Assembly (NCBI RefSeq): GCF_001618685.1
Contig: NZ_CP014342.1
Coordinates: 1,612,001-1,676,000, forward strand
Direction: 5' to 3'
DNA length: 64,000 bases
From: Geobacillus subterraneus
GTDB lineage: Bacteria; Bacillota; Bacilli; Bacillales; Anoxybacillaceae
In this document: positions 10,301-18,725 of the stretch, piece after piece
Layout: the number at the start of each line of letters is the position of its first letter
Numbering within the stretch: the first letter of the stretch is position 1
Notes under the pieces: model-generated
Told to the model about the DNA's origin: nothing
What the model saw: only the letters and a program-made list of their open reading frames with translations
The model's database searches: none
Translations under genes and position numbers: made by a program

Positions 10301-10370
10301 CATAACCTAACCGTTTTAAACGTTCAATCGTCGTCTCTTCAAATTCCGTTTCACCTAGAGGTCTCGTCAT
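7308..10370 (-). CDS. hsdR: Type I restriction enzyme, R (motor/nuclease) subunit
   Basis: 1020 residues, full length for HsdR. The N-terminal nuclease domain has PDIVIYINGLP...VFELKN (PD-(D/E)xK). It is followed by the SF2 translocase with Walker A TGSGKS (HTTGSGKSLSML), ADEAHRTQ (DEAH box) and TGTPVD. The C-terminal region is helical and charged and docks on the methylase. In the complex it pulls DNA in and cuts it far from the site when the site is unmethylated. It is the last gene of hsdM-hsdS-hsdR, 35 bp after hsdS. Its 3' end directly abuts a broken istA, so the locus boundary is a recombination joint. Confidence 0.95.
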   Translation of the reverse strand: MTRPLGETEFEETTIERLKRLGYDYLHAQELFQRGERDSLHEVVLYGRLEAFLKKAYPAIPEQEIKRLAQILTAPDGVKLINRNMHFHQMLTKGIEFSYEVNDETYTPHVFPIDWEHPENNDFLVVNQLPIEGRMSRRPDIVIYINGLPMIVFELKNPNNEQATVYDAYTQIQNYTYDISQLFNYNAFVVISDNVETKHGMPFADYDFFASWKSIDGRNVDNNRANTMRTLIEGLFPKDRLLNYIRNFIVFLEEGSKITKIGAKYHQFFGVNFAVNEAIRATRPDGDRKIGVMYHTTGSGKSLSMLFFAGILSRHPEMENPSIVIQVDRNDLDEQLHDTFVQGKSYIGHVHHAESTEQLRTLLRGEAGQIIFSTIEKFRKKEGETRHPILSERRNIVVIADEAHRTQAGFAGGFAAQLRYALPNASYIGFTGTPVDFVDNNTEEIFGHIIHRYDMAQAVEDKATLPIYYESRLIPLDLSTEDIDEKYREIIEEAGGDDEESENYKRKWVALEKVVGTPKRLRRLAKDIVSHFNQVANPFQKAMIVCMSRRIAVDLYNYLREIPECPPVEVIMTGDVSKDPKEWREVQPGSKYAHIKSKKEQEEVKAKLRDPEDPLKFVIVVDMWLTGMDAKPLSYLYVDKPMRGHNLMQAIARVNRVFPGKEGGVVVDYIGIATSLKEATHKYTQSGGTGSPTYDISEAVNIFMDYLKAVRGFIPSEIDVQNWRAKPKIEREDFIADLVNILLNRDPEEYIQAAAKLEKSYQLVKHQPEVLELADEVMLYFMMKAQLRKHLRPSTGGSKENKTLEERLSELIDNSLLAKETVDIFQIAGIERPDISILDDAFLADLTKKEHVDLRLKLLKKLLEDQIKVTFSQGSPQSKALSELLEKTLRDYHNRVIQAADVVRVMINMRKEMEEEIRKRHDLGLSEEEIEFYKAITAMEQEAFSNEFLASLIHKVVKALKKQLAVDWTSPHRRDVYAKVKLAVKQVLIKEKITGQQLQFLTNKFMEQAEQQYKDWPMNA

Positions 10371-10405
10371 GTTGCTTGCACCTCCTAGTCGAATCTATAT
10401 CCAAT

Positions 10406-11608
10406 TTAAAGTACTTCTTCTACTTGTTTTTCTGCTTTAGATACATCAATTTCACCTGATAAAAGGCGAGGGAGGAGATAGTCTCTAATGTCTTGTAACT
10501 CTTTGTTTTCTAAAGTGTTTGATAATATTTGTAAAAACATAGGTTTTACTTTCTTCTCAAATTTAATTGCAAAATCCTTATTAAACGGTAACTCTAATGA
10601 TTTTAATGTATCTTTTGTTATAGTGTTAAATACAGAACCATGTGACTGACTAATCAAGGTATTTATTGAACTTTTTAAGGTTAAAAATACAAAACAGTCC
10701 AGTTCATCTTTTGCCTTTACTGCGTAGCACGATTGGTTCATAGTCATCTCTTTACCTATAATACTGATGTTTCCGATTGTACCTCTTGCCGATAAAACTG
10801 TTGAGAATGATGGTAATAATTTTGTGGAACTATTATTCAGCCCTGCTTCAGTTATTTTTTTCTCTGTTTCAATGATCACAGCTGAATTCAAATCCTTTAC
10901 CGAAATCCAAGGAATATTACCATCCCAATATTCTGCAACTGTTGTTTTAGGTGTTCCTCCACCAATAATACTACCAAACTCCTCTATTGAAACTCTCTCT
11001 AAATCCCCATTCTCAACAAACCAATGTTTGTATAAGGTCATAGCCATTTCTTCTAATGTACTGTTAATACGTTTATTTAAAGTAATCTTATAGTTAATGG
11101 AGTGCAATATATCGCAGATTTTTCTCTGTACATTTATTGGTGGTAACAATATTGATAATTTTTTTAATGAATCAATAGTTATTGCTTTTTGCGTTGAACC
11201 TATTGTAATTTTATCTATTTCTCTTTTTCCTACATCAGATTGAAACCAATAATAAATATACTCACTTAAAACATCTGAACGAAAGTTTTTAAACCATGTT
11301 AAATTTCCGTCTTTAAAATAAAATTTATCTTCCTTTTTCACAAGATAGGGTACACCTAACGTACCCACAGATGTCAGTAATAAATCTCCTTCAATTGGTA
11401 CACCATACTTTTCCTTTATCTCTTCATATCTTTCTGTAGATATATATAAAGTTTCATTTATCGGTTCATCATGATGTTTCTTAATAATTTCTTTTGATCT
11501 GTAGAAAGGAATACCCTCATTTACATATTCCTTCATAAATATCCTTTTACTTGAACTTATATCACAAAGATCTCCCATAGACTCTAATTTCCATTCTTTT
11601 TTTATCAA
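10406..11608 (-). CDS. hsdS: Type I restriction enzyme, S (specificity) subunit
   Basis: 400 residues with the usual two target-recognition domains, each ending in a conserved helix (LLPPINVQRKICDILHSINYKI... near 160 and LSNTLENKELQDIRDYLLPRLLSGEI at the C-terminus). The second domain begins IIGGGTPKTTVAEYWDGNIPWISVKDL. It decides the bipartite target read by HsdM and HsdR. The start codon overlaps the hsdM stop (ATGA type). The gene is more AT-rich than hsdM and hsdR, as is common because hsdS genes exchange recognition domains. The sequence alone does not give the DNA target. Confidence 0.93.
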   Translation of the reverse strand: MIKKEWKLESMGDLCDISSSKRIFMKEYVNEGIPFYRSKEIIKKHHDEPINETLYISTERYEEIKEKYGVPIEGDLLLTSVGTLGVPYLVKKEDKFYFKDGNLTWFKNFRSDVLSEYIYYWFQSDVGKREIDKITIGSTQKAITIDSLKKLSILLPPINVQRKICDILHSINYKITLNKRINSTLEEMAMTLYKHWFVENGDLERVSIEEFGSIIGGGTPKTTVAEYWDGNIPWISVKDLNSAVIIETEKKITEAGLNNSSTKLLPSFSTVLSARGTIGNISIIGKEMTMNQSCYAVKAKDELDCFVFLTLKSSINTLISQSHGSVFNTITKDTLKSLELPFNKDFAIKFEKKVKPMFLQILSNTLENKELQDIRDYLLPRLLSGEIDVSKAEKQVEEVL

Positions 11609-13152
11609 ACCAATCCCTCCAAGTCTCTCTTAATCTTCTCTTGAAGGCGATTCGATTCTTCAAATTGTTCCAAGAGACGCTGTGTTAATTCAGCCATTTT
11701 TTCTTCAAATGGTATATCATCCTCATCTGATACTTCTGTTCCAACATAAATGCCCGGTGTTAATTTGTAGTCATTTGCCCGAACTTCTTCAATTGTTGCA
11801 ACTTTACAGAACCCAACAACGTCTTCGTATCCTTCTGCCCCTTCGTATTTATAGGCACGATAAACGGCTGCGATTTTATCAATTTCCTCTTTAGACAACG
11901 CTTTTTGCTTACGACTAACGAGGGTTCCCATTTTACGAGCATCGATAAACAAAATTTCATTTTTTCTTGCCCGATAGCCGTTTTTGCCGTCACGGTTTTT
12001 GCTTAAAAAGAATAAGCAGCATGGAATGCCTGTTGTAAAGAACAGTTTTTCAGGCAATTGAACAATGCAGTCAATATATCCCTCGTCCACTAATTTTTGA
12101 CGAACTTCCTTTTCCTCTTTGACATTCGTTGTCATCGCTCCGTTTGCCATGACAAATCCTGCGGTGCCTGCATCATTTAAATGGTATAGAAAGTGTTGCA
12201 TCCACATATAGTTCGCATTGCTGTTTGTAACAGGCCCAATTAAGCGCGGGTCATTCTTTGATAAACGATCTGCTCCCCAATCTTTTTGGTTAAATGGCGG
12301 ATTGGCAATAACGTAATCGGCCTTTAAATCAGGGAACTGATCGTTTAATAGCGAGTCTCCTAAGCGAATTTCTGCATTGATGCCATGCAACAAAATGTTC
12401 ATTTTTCCAAGACGTACGGTCGTTACTACATTTTCTTGCCCGTAAAACGAAAGAGCGTGTTTGTTTGGAGCATATTCTTCACTTTGTATAAACATCCCAC
12501 CGCTGCCGCACGCAGGATCAAACACAATCCCGCTTTTCGGCTCCAGCATAGCAACAAGCAACTTAACGATACTGGATGGCGTAAAGAATTCTCCGCCTCT
12601 GTTGCCTTCGGAAGCGGCAAAAGAACTAATAAAATACTCATATGTACGGCCCAATATATCTACACTGTCATCCGTATTGGCGCTAAATACATCACGAGAA
12701 AAAATTTCGATTAATCCTGCTACGTTTTCAGGTGGTAAGTTCGAACCTTGGTAAATTCGCGGCAATATCCCTTCCAGTTCTGGGTTTTCCTCTTCAAGAC
12801 GCTTCATCGCGTTATCAAGAATCTCTTTGATATTTGGCTGCTTGGCGTTTTTCATAATATAAGACCAACTTGCTTCTTCAGGCACTACAAAGACGTTTTC
12901 CGCCTTATATTGGTCCGGATCGGTGATAATGACTTGCCGCATTTCATCATCTTCCGTATACCAATCGCTGCTTGGATCTTTTACGATTTGCTCTAATTCT
13001 TTTCGGCGCTTTTCATACTTGTTAGAAAGGTAGCGCAAAAAGATTAACGGAAGAACATAGTGTTTATAATCAGCAGGAGCCACACTCCCGCGCATTTTAT
13101 TTGCCGCCTCAAACAAATCCTTTTGAAAATCGATGTCTGCTTTTACAGTCAT
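11605..13152 (-). CDS. hsdM: Type I restriction enzyme, M (methylase) subunit
   Basis: 515 residues. The N-terminal HsdM helical domain (about 10-150) precedes the N6-adenine methylase core with FFTP near 190, the SAM motif DPACGSGG at 212-219 and the catalytic NPPF at 284-287. Two copies with one HsdS make the modification enzyme; adding HsdR makes the nuclease. It opens the hsd operon. The 116-bp gap upstream separates it from the SCDGHG gene, so it may have its own promoter or be read through from the methylase-specificity fusion gene. Confidence 0.95.
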   Translation of the reverse strand: MTVKADIDFQKDLFEAANKMRGSVAPADYKHYVLPLIFLRYLSNKYEKRRKELEQIVKDPSSDWYTEDDEMRQVIITDPDQYKAENVFVVPEEASWSYIMKNAKQPNIKEILDNAMKRLEEENPELEGILPRIYQGSNLPPENVAGLIEIFSRDVFSANTDDSVDILGRTYEYFISSFAASEGNRGGEFFTPSSIVKLLVAMLEPKSGIVFDPACGSGGMFIQSEEYAPNKHALSFYGQENVVTTVRLGKMNILLHGINAEIRLGDSLLNDQFPDLKADYVIANPPFNQKDWGADRLSKNDPRLIGPVTNSNANYMWMQHFLYHLNDAGTAGFVMANGAMTTNVKEEKEVRQKLVDEGYIDCIVQLPEKLFFTTGIPCCLFFLSKNRDGKNGYRARKNEILFIDARKMGTLVSRKQKALSKEEIDKIAAVYRAYKYEGAEGYEDVVGFCKVATIEEVRANDYKLTPGIYVGTEVSDEDDIPFEEKMAELTQRLLEQFEESNRLQEKIKRDLEGLV

Positions 13153-13268
13153 ACTCTGCCTCCTGTTTCTTTATCTTTTTCATACTAGGATTTGTTGAAA
13201 AACAAAAGTAAAGACTTGAAATCATTAGGATGCTCCAAAGTGTTCCAACTTTAATTATACAGCGTTCC

Positions 13269-13964
13269 CTATTCCTTAGAAACTCTATTATAACGACTCA
13301 ACTTCTTACCAGTAGATGCAGAATAGTTTTTATAAATGTATTCTGATAAAGCTAATGCATCATCCTGTATTTTCTCCACATCCCATTTATCGTTGGATAA
13401 ACGCTTCTTTGCGGTTAGAACAATATTTCTATATCCTTTCTTTATTTCCCAATCATACGCAAAACTGACTTGTTGATTAGCTTCCATAAGTATGTTCCGG
13501 ATTGTTTCAGCATAATCCTGTCTGTGTAGCCAGATGTTTGGTTCTCTTTGCCCATGGCCGTCACAACTCATAGAAGTATATAACCCGACTTTATTTAATG
13601 CAAATACTAGACTAGCAATCCCGCTGTCCAAATCTAATATAGAGAGGTCATTGTCCGGATTATGATTCCATGCCGCTGGGACTTCTTGTGGTCTTGAAAC
13701 AGAAAACCAGTTCCATCCTTGTCGATGAAAAAACTCTATTTGCTGGAATAGTGCATCCGAAACAAGGGTATTCGGCTTCAGCCGAATCCCTTGTTCGCCA
13801 ATGCTAACGCCTATTTGTAATGCTGTTAATAAACTGACCATTTCGATGAAGTTAGATTTTGAATACCATAGATCCAAAACTAATTCCTCATCTACTACGT
13901 TCACCCAAAATCCTCGTCTTCTTAAACTATTTCTTAATTCAAGAAGAAGTTTCTTTTTCAACAC
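13269..13964 (-). CDS. Unrecognised protein with SCDGHG motif, partner of the fused methylase
   Basis: 231 residues from a GTG directly after the stop of the methylase gene, with GGGGGA upstream; tight coupling. I do not recognise the family. Visible features are a basic N-terminus, a mixed alpha/beta middle, and GLYTSMSCDGHGQREPNIWL at 127-146. The Cys-Asp-Gly-His pattern is compact enough to be a metal site or active site. No membrane segment or signal peptide. It could be a regulator, an alternative nuclease or an inhibitor paired with the upstream methylase. All of that is inference from position. Confidence 0.7.
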   Translation of the reverse strand: MLKKKLLLELRNSLRRRGFWVNVVDEELVLDLWYSKSNFIEMVSLLTALQIGVSIGEQGIRLKPNTLVSDALFQQIEFFHRQGWNWFSVSRPQEVPAAWNHNPDNDLSILDLDSGIASLVFALNKVGLYTSMSCDGHGQREPNIWLHRQDYAETIRNILMEANQQVSFAYDWEIKKGYRNIVLTAKKRLSNDKWDVEKIQDDALALSEYIYKNYSASTGKKLSRYNRVSKE

Positions 13965-15899
13965 TCATTCCCCCTGCTTTGTCATTGGTCGGATAAAAGC
14001 TCCGATGCCAAATTTTTGATAAGCATCAAAGTATTTTTTCTTTCTCTCTTCATAAGCTTTGCGAATTAATTCATCTGCCTCTTCCAATTGTCTAATCATC
14101 TCCTGTTGCTGCTCAATAGGAAGCAAAGGCAGCTCGATGGAGCGAATATCATTTGGAGTTAAAACTGTTGCAATAGATCCGCTTTGATGAGCTTCAAAAA
14201 AGTATTGGCCAATCGGACTTTCTAAGAAACGTTTGACGTAGACAGGATCGACTTCTTTTGTAGAATGAAGGCGAATGATAATAAACATATTCGATACTAA
14301 AATCGTTCCATCGTATTCCGGAACAATGGCAATTTTCTGTTGGGTTCCCCTGCTTGACACTAAAATGTCCCCCGGCTGTGCGGTAACACGCTGTACATCT
14401 CTTGTTTGAATCGGAAATTCATCAATGGTTTCAAATCGTATTTCTCCATTTTCGATATCTCGTATTTGAATAACAGGGAATAACTCCCCGTCTGCACTTT
14501 CGATTTGTCTGCGGGTTGGAAGATTCACGCCGCGGATGACCTCCGCAATGTCCCCGATCTGCACAAGTTTTTCCGCTTCGCTTTCGTATTTTTTCTTATT
14601 AAAGACGATCTTGCCGAATTCTGTGTCCAGTTCCACATGAATGAAGTATAAGGATGGGTTTAAGTCCCAATTATTTTCGGCAATTTCATCTATAGTAACA
14701 ATGCGTGAGTATTTTTCTTTGTTTTCATATTCCTCGAGCGTTTCAATGATTTTCTGGACATGTTTGGAAGTCAAATATTTCTGTGTTCTTGTCCGCTCAT
14801 AATCCCCTTCGGCATTAATGAATTGCACTTTGCCTTTTTTGTGGCTTGGTTTATGTTTATTCAATAGAAGAAGCGCCACCTGAATACCCGTTCCGCTAAA
14901 TAAATTGTTTGGAAGGGAAACAATGCTTTCGATTACATCGTCTTTTAATAGGATGGAACGAATTTTTCTTTCTGCCGCACCTCTAACCAGTGTTCCAAAA
15001 GGAACGATTAATGCCGCTTTCCCTTCCTGATTTAAAGACGCCAATGCATGTAATATAAAGGAATAATCTCCTTGTGATTTAGATGGAAGATCATATAATT
15101 CAAATCGATGATAAGGGTCATTGATGGCAAACTCATATCCCCAATCTCTTAAACCGAATGGGAAATTCATCATAATATAGTCAAATTGCATCAGACGCCC
15201 ATTTTCGAGCCATTTCGGGTCACGAATGGTATCACCCAATTTCATATCTCCCTGTTCTGGCAAGATATGATTGACAAACAAATTCAGCTTGCCAATAACA
15301 TATAACTCTTCGTTAATCTCTTGTCCATAAACAGAAATATCTTTTCCTTTGCCTTTAGCGTATCGGTAGGCATCAACCAGTATATTTGCAATTCCAGCGG
15401 TTCCGTCATATACGGATCCCGTAATTGGCTTTAATGCCTGAATCATTAGCTGTGACAGGCCATCAGGTGTGAAGTCATAACCTTTTGAAGATGCAAGCAG
15501 CTCTTTTATTAATGTTTCAAAAAAAACTGTCGTAGCCTCGTTATTTTGATACTCCGTTTTCGTTAATCCATATCGTTCAAGAAGGACCACTAATTTATAA
15601 AGAGTGGTTTCCTCGATGTTCTTGAATGTATCGTTAAGAAACACGCCAGAGAGTGAAGGCTCTATGCTTTCAAGCGTACGGTATAAAGATTGGATGGTCT
15701 CTTTTACATTTCCGCGGCGATTTTTAAGTTCTTCCCTTGTTATGATGTTTGTGAGCTTCTCACCATATTTTTCATTCTCCATGGCAAAAAACAAAGTATG
15801 CAGCTTTAATAATTCTATTACTAATCCTTTTTCCATTTCCTTCTTGTCGAATTGATTTGTCAATTCATAAATAAACGGTAATGCTTTTTCGTTGTTCAT
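13965..15899 (-). CDS. N6-adenine DNA methylase fused to HsdS-type specificity domain
   Basis: About 644 residues; ATG 7 bp after AAGGAGG (an in-frame GTG one codon earlier is possible). The N-terminal 130 residues are helical. The methylase core has DFTP at 143-146, YDGTAGIAN at 165-173 (SAM motif, usually DPACGSGG) and NFPF at 246-249 in place of NPPF. From about 440 to the end there is one HsdS-like recognition domain (AEVIRGVNLPTRRQ..., ending LPLLPIEQQQEMIRQLEEADELIRKAY). Type I-like M-S fusions with a half specificity unit exist and may dimerise. It is separate from the complete hsdMSR set downstream. Whether the altered motifs leave it active is open. Confidence 0.85.
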   Translation of the reverse strand: MNNEKALPFIYELTNQFDKKEMEKGLVIELLKLHTLFFAMENEKYGEKLTNIITREELKNRRGNVKETIQSLYRTLESIEPSLSGVFLNDTFKNIEETTLYKLVVLLERYGLTKTEYQNNEATTVFFETLIKELLASSKGYDFTPDGLSQLMIQALKPITGSVYDGTAGIANILVDAYRYAKGKGKDISVYGQEINEELYVIGKLNLFVNHILPEQGDMKLGDTIRDPKWLENGRLMQFDYIMMNFPFGLRDWGYEFAINDPYHRFELYDLPSKSQGDYSFILHALASLNQEGKAALIVPFGTLVRGAAERKIRSILLKDDVIESIVSLPNNLFSGTGIQVALLLLNKHKPSHKKGKVQFINAEGDYERTRTQKYLTSKHVQKIIETLEEYENKEKYSRIVTIDEIAENNWDLNPSLYFIHVELDTEFGKIVFNKKKYESEAEKLVQIGDIAEVIRGVNLPTRRQIESADGELFPVIQIRDIENGEIRFETIDEFPIQTRDVQRVTAQPGDILVSSRGTQQKIAIVPEYDGTILVSNMFIIIRLHSTKEVDPVYVKRFLESPIGQYFFEAHQSGSIATVLTPNDIRSIELPLLPIEQQQEMIRQLEEADELIRKAYEERKKKYFDAYQKFGIGAFIRPMTKQGE

Positions 15900-16123
15900 C
15901 ACATTTCCTCCTTAATTTTTTCAAAAGGAATTTTCGATTCCTTTATTAGATTGGATTGGTACAAAAAAATTTCCTTATGCAAAAGATTGTTCATTGTATT
16001 GTGACGCTAAAACAAGGTATAACTGATGATCCTTACGTTGTAAATATAGCATATCGATGAATTTTTATAAAGGGTATTTTTAATTCTTTTTATGTTTGGT
16101 TACGATTCCTCAAAAAACAGGAA
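15900..16123. promoter_or_regulatory. Upstream region of the restriction-modification operon
   Basis: 224 bp of AT-rich non-coding DNA before the first minus-strand gene. AAGGAGG lies just before the start of the fused methylase gene. I could not settle on one promoter pair. Confidence 0.35.
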
Positions 16124-16426
16124 TTATGAACCATAATTTGAGCCATGATAAATGTAATAGAGGGGGATGTTTTTTGCAAGGAAAAAGTGCAGAGTATTGC
16201 AGTATATAAATTCGTTTATATTGCATAAAAATTCAATCTGAATTCTCGCTATTGAGGGCTTGACATGGAGCCTCTGCAACCATGATTCTTTTGCCAAGCG
16301 GCCAGCTGTAACAGATTTGGCAAACCCAAACAGGTTATCATGGCTACCCCTCCATGTAAAGCCCCTCTGCATAACCATTTGCATAAAAATTTTGCACATC
16401 TCTGCACTTTAATTTTGCAATAAACA
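16124..16426 (-). mobile_element. IS21-like right end with long imperfect palindrome
   Basis: Read from 16426 on the minus strand, the end TGTTTATTGCAAAATTAAAG matches the left end at 7093 in all but a few positions, in inverted orientation. TGCA-containing repeats continue inward to about 16180. Inside lies an imperfect palindrome of about 107 bp (16257-16363). No istA or istB remains on this side. I see no matching target duplication outside 7093 and 16426. Confidence 0.55.
16257..16363. repeat. Imperfect palindrome with nested arms
   Basis: GGCTTGACATGGAG pairs with CTCCATGTAAAGCC at the outside (one mismatch), CCATGAT with ATCATGG further in, and TTTGCCAA with TTGGCAAA near the centre. 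Several arm levels stay paired over 107 bp. This points to a cruciform, a structured transcript or two fused copies of one end. Confidence 0.6.
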
Positions 16427-16544
16427 GGGGGACCCAAAAGCGATCGCTTTTGGGAAATCCTATTACAAAACTTAGATAATCCTCCCAACCAGAAATTAAA
16501 CATCAATTGGAAAGAATATACCTGAATGCTCTTCTACGATAAAC

Positions 16545-16742
16545 GAACCTTGTTCAGTTATTTTTAAGGAGAAATGTAATTCCTCTTACCTCTTCGTGAT
16601 TCACCTCATCTTCGCGCCCAAACGAATAAATCACTTTCGCTTTCACATAGTTGGCCTTTGGATCCTATTCGTTGTGAGCCAACTGGAGATACGCCACGGT
16701 CGTTCCCTCTTTGTTTTTGCGTATCACTCTTCGTATGTACAT
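16545..16742 (-). pseudogene. IS1634-type transposase, N-terminal relic
   Basis: From an ATG at 16742 the minus strand reads MYIRRVIRKNKEGTTVAYLQ, then LAHNE, a stop, and DPKANYVKAKVIYSFGRED. This is the typical N-terminus of IS1634-family transposases (IRRVxRKNKGKxYVYLQLV...KTKVLYSFGRED). An in-frame TAG and the loss of all downstream sequence show it is dead. Confidence 0.6.
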
Positions 16743-16952
16743 GCCCATAACGAAATTCAGCTGTTTTAAAAGTTAAAACAAACCAGTCGTATGCCTATGA
16801 AATTCGGCGTTTTTTCGAGGATCCACATCGCAAAATCCTTGATATAACAGCATTTTGGCCATTTTCATTTGCCTAAAACGGCCTCAAAACTGTCGAACTC
16901 CGGTTGATGGGTATGAGTAGAATGCTATTATTAATCGTTAAAATGAAAATTT

Positions 16953-16987
16953 AAAAGGATAGATACTGTGAACGAATCTATCCTTTT
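16953..16987 (-). terminator. Terminator of the nuclease-DUF4652 operon
   Basis: AAAAGGATAGAT and ATCTATCCTTTT form a perfect 12-bp stem. On the minus strand it ends in a T-run just after the DUF4652 gene. Confidence 0.8.
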
Positions 16988-17019
16988 CAATAATTTACCT
17001 TACTATAGAATTTGAAAGC

Positions 17020-17523
17020 CTAAAACAGCTGGCTAAGTGGTATTTCATCATAATATTCCCTGAACTCATTTAGAGCTTCATCAATATACTTAATACCATT
17101 TAGGCTCATTATCTCACCTTTAATTGTTAATTTTGTGATTTGAATTTCAGGAGGGTATGAAGTAATTTTTTTTAGTTTCGCACTTGGAATATGATAAATA
17201 AAAACATTTCCGCCTACATGGACAGTACCAAAACCATAACCAATAATTACAGCGATGTTATTATTATCTATCCATATCGCATATTTGGGTATATTTTGGT
17301 CTTCGTCTGGTGAGATAATTTCTTCAATGTATCCATTTTGCAAATTGTATAAATATAAACTACCAAGGCATTCCCATTCTAAAGGATTTATATAGATAGC
17401 CATTTGATTATTAGGAGAAAATACTGGCTTAGAGGGAAATTCACTAGCAATTACCGTTTCTTTACCATGGGGATCAATTTGAATTAATTTATTTTCGATC
17501 TCATCGTATTTTAACTTATACAC
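17020..17523 (-). CDS. DUF4652-like protein
   Basis: 167 residues starting at a GTG that shares one base with the stop codon of the upstream nuclease gene (TAGTG). The sequence MYKLKYDEIENKLIQIDPHGKETVIASEF... with FSPNNQMAIYINPLEWECLGSLYLYNL and a later VIIGYGFGTVHVGGNVFIY looks like a small beta-propeller-type or WD-like repeat protein. I associate it with DUF4652 from memory of bacillus proteins. No signal peptide is visible, so it is probably cytoplasmic. Function unknown. Coupling to a nuclease gene suggests a partner or immunity-type role, which is inference. Confidence 0.6.
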   Translation of the reverse strand: MYKLKYDEIENKLIQIDPHGKETVIASEFPSKPVFSPNNQMAIYINPLEWECLGSLYLYNLQNGYIEEIISPDEDQNIPKYAIWIDNNNIAVIIGYGFGTVHVGGNVFIYHIPSAKLKKITSYPPEIQITKLTIKGEIMSLNGIKYIDEALNEFREYYDEIPLSQLF

Positions 17524-17984
17524 TACACCAAACTCCCTTCATTAATATCTCCATAATATAATATATTTTTCGACTCGGGATATGTATATATTATTTCTTC
17601 TATAACTGCTAATGGAATAAACTTAATCTTAAATGGAAAGTCACCATTTGTGTTCAACCTATTAAACCAGTCAATTTGATTAGGTGTAGGATCAACTGTA
17701 ATTACTAAAACCCAAAAATCAGGTTTGTGTTGACGAGCAGTTTGAATCTCATTAATTATTGTGTTGTTAGATGGCATTTTCCCCCATTTTTTGCACTGAA
17801 AAATCCACTTTCTTTGATATTCTAAGTTGAAGGGGAGTTCTTCAGTAGTATATGCAACAATGTCTCTACCACCATCTCCCCCTCCTTTTCCATACCATCT
17901 TCTGTCATGAAATCCCATTTTACCTAAAACGTAGAATATAAACTTTTCAAAATTTGAAGGTTTTACCTCTTTCCAATTAATCAT
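17523..17984 (-). CDS. Mrr-like restriction endonuclease
   Basis: 153 residues. The start ATG at 17984 has GAGGT 7 bp upstream; the longer TTG-initiated frame begins inside the ribosome-site region. The core is FEKFIFYVLGKMGF...KGGGDGGRDIVAY...WIFQCKKWGK, giving the D and Q-x-K residues of the Mrr-type nuclease fold. A DxK-dependent DNase is the expected activity. There is no separate DNA-recognition domain, so it is shorter than Mrr itself. With the coupled DUF4652 gene it forms a two-gene unit ending at its own terminator. It fits the defence character of the region. Confidence 0.8.
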   Translation of the reverse strand: MINWKEVKPSNFEKFIFYVLGKMGFHDRRWYGKGGGDGGRDIVAYTTEELPFNLEYQRKWIFQCKKWGKMPSNNTIINEIQTARQHKPDFWVLVITVDPTPNQIDWFNRLNTNGDFPFKIKFIPLAVIEEIIYTYPESKNILYYGDINEGSLV

Positions 17985-18244
17985 ATTATTTACCTCATTT
18001 ACCTCCAAGTATTATCAGAATAATGTAAGCAACTTAAAATATCTGTGTTTTTAACAAAGCATATTTTTATTAATCAAGTAGAAGAAAAAGTTTAATATCA
18101 TTTTCATCACTAGTTTCATTAGAATTTAGAGCCATCCTAGATCGGCTTTTTCAATCTTTCATTTTAATCGTATAATATTAACTTAATTGTAACATCTTTT
18201 TTCCTGTTCTTAAAGAATTATTCAAGGAAGAGGGTTATTCAAAG

Positions 18245-18697
18245 CGTGTGGAAGAACTGTCGAATCTTAAATTAACAGACTTAGATTTGGAGTTAAAACA
18301 CATTCGGATCGTGGGAAAGGGGATGAAAGTCCGAACGGTGTCGATCTCGAATATCTTGCTGGCGGAATTGGAGGATTGGTTCGAGTTTCGCGCAGGAATG
18401 GCGAAAAAGAAGCCGCATATCGCTCAATCGCCATACGTCTTTTACAGTCAGCGATCACCGGAATTTTCGGTTCGGGACATTCAGCGAATGATCGAGAGTT
18501 ACAGCCTTCCGAATAAAAAACTGACGTCCCATATGTTCCGGTATACGCTTTGTAAATGGATGTTAAAAGCGACGAACAATGACATCGAGAAGGTACGAAG
18601 GCTTGCTGGTCATAGCAATATCGCTACAACATCACGATATTTAAAAGAAAGCTATAGTGATTTGGCGGATGCTGTAGAGGCATTGCCGAAATTTTAA
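18245..18697 (+). pseudogene. Tyrosine recombinase, C-terminal half
   Basis: From CGT (18245) the frame reads RVEELSNLKLTDLDLELKHI..., the usual start of the XerC/D-type catalytic domain. It carries the first Arg, the Lys of GKGMK, H-x2-R (HMFR), LAGHSN and the Tyr of TSRYL, so the whole catalytic set is present. The N-terminal core-binding domain is missing; upstream sequence changes abruptly before 18245. A matching N-terminal half that stops at this very point lies at 24826-25278, and a decayed second C-terminal copy at 21797-22022. A GTG at 18248 could initiate, but a lone catalytic half is unlikely to work. Confidence 0.8.
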
Positions 18698-18725
18698 CAT
18701 TAAGACTGATGAAAGTTGATATTAA

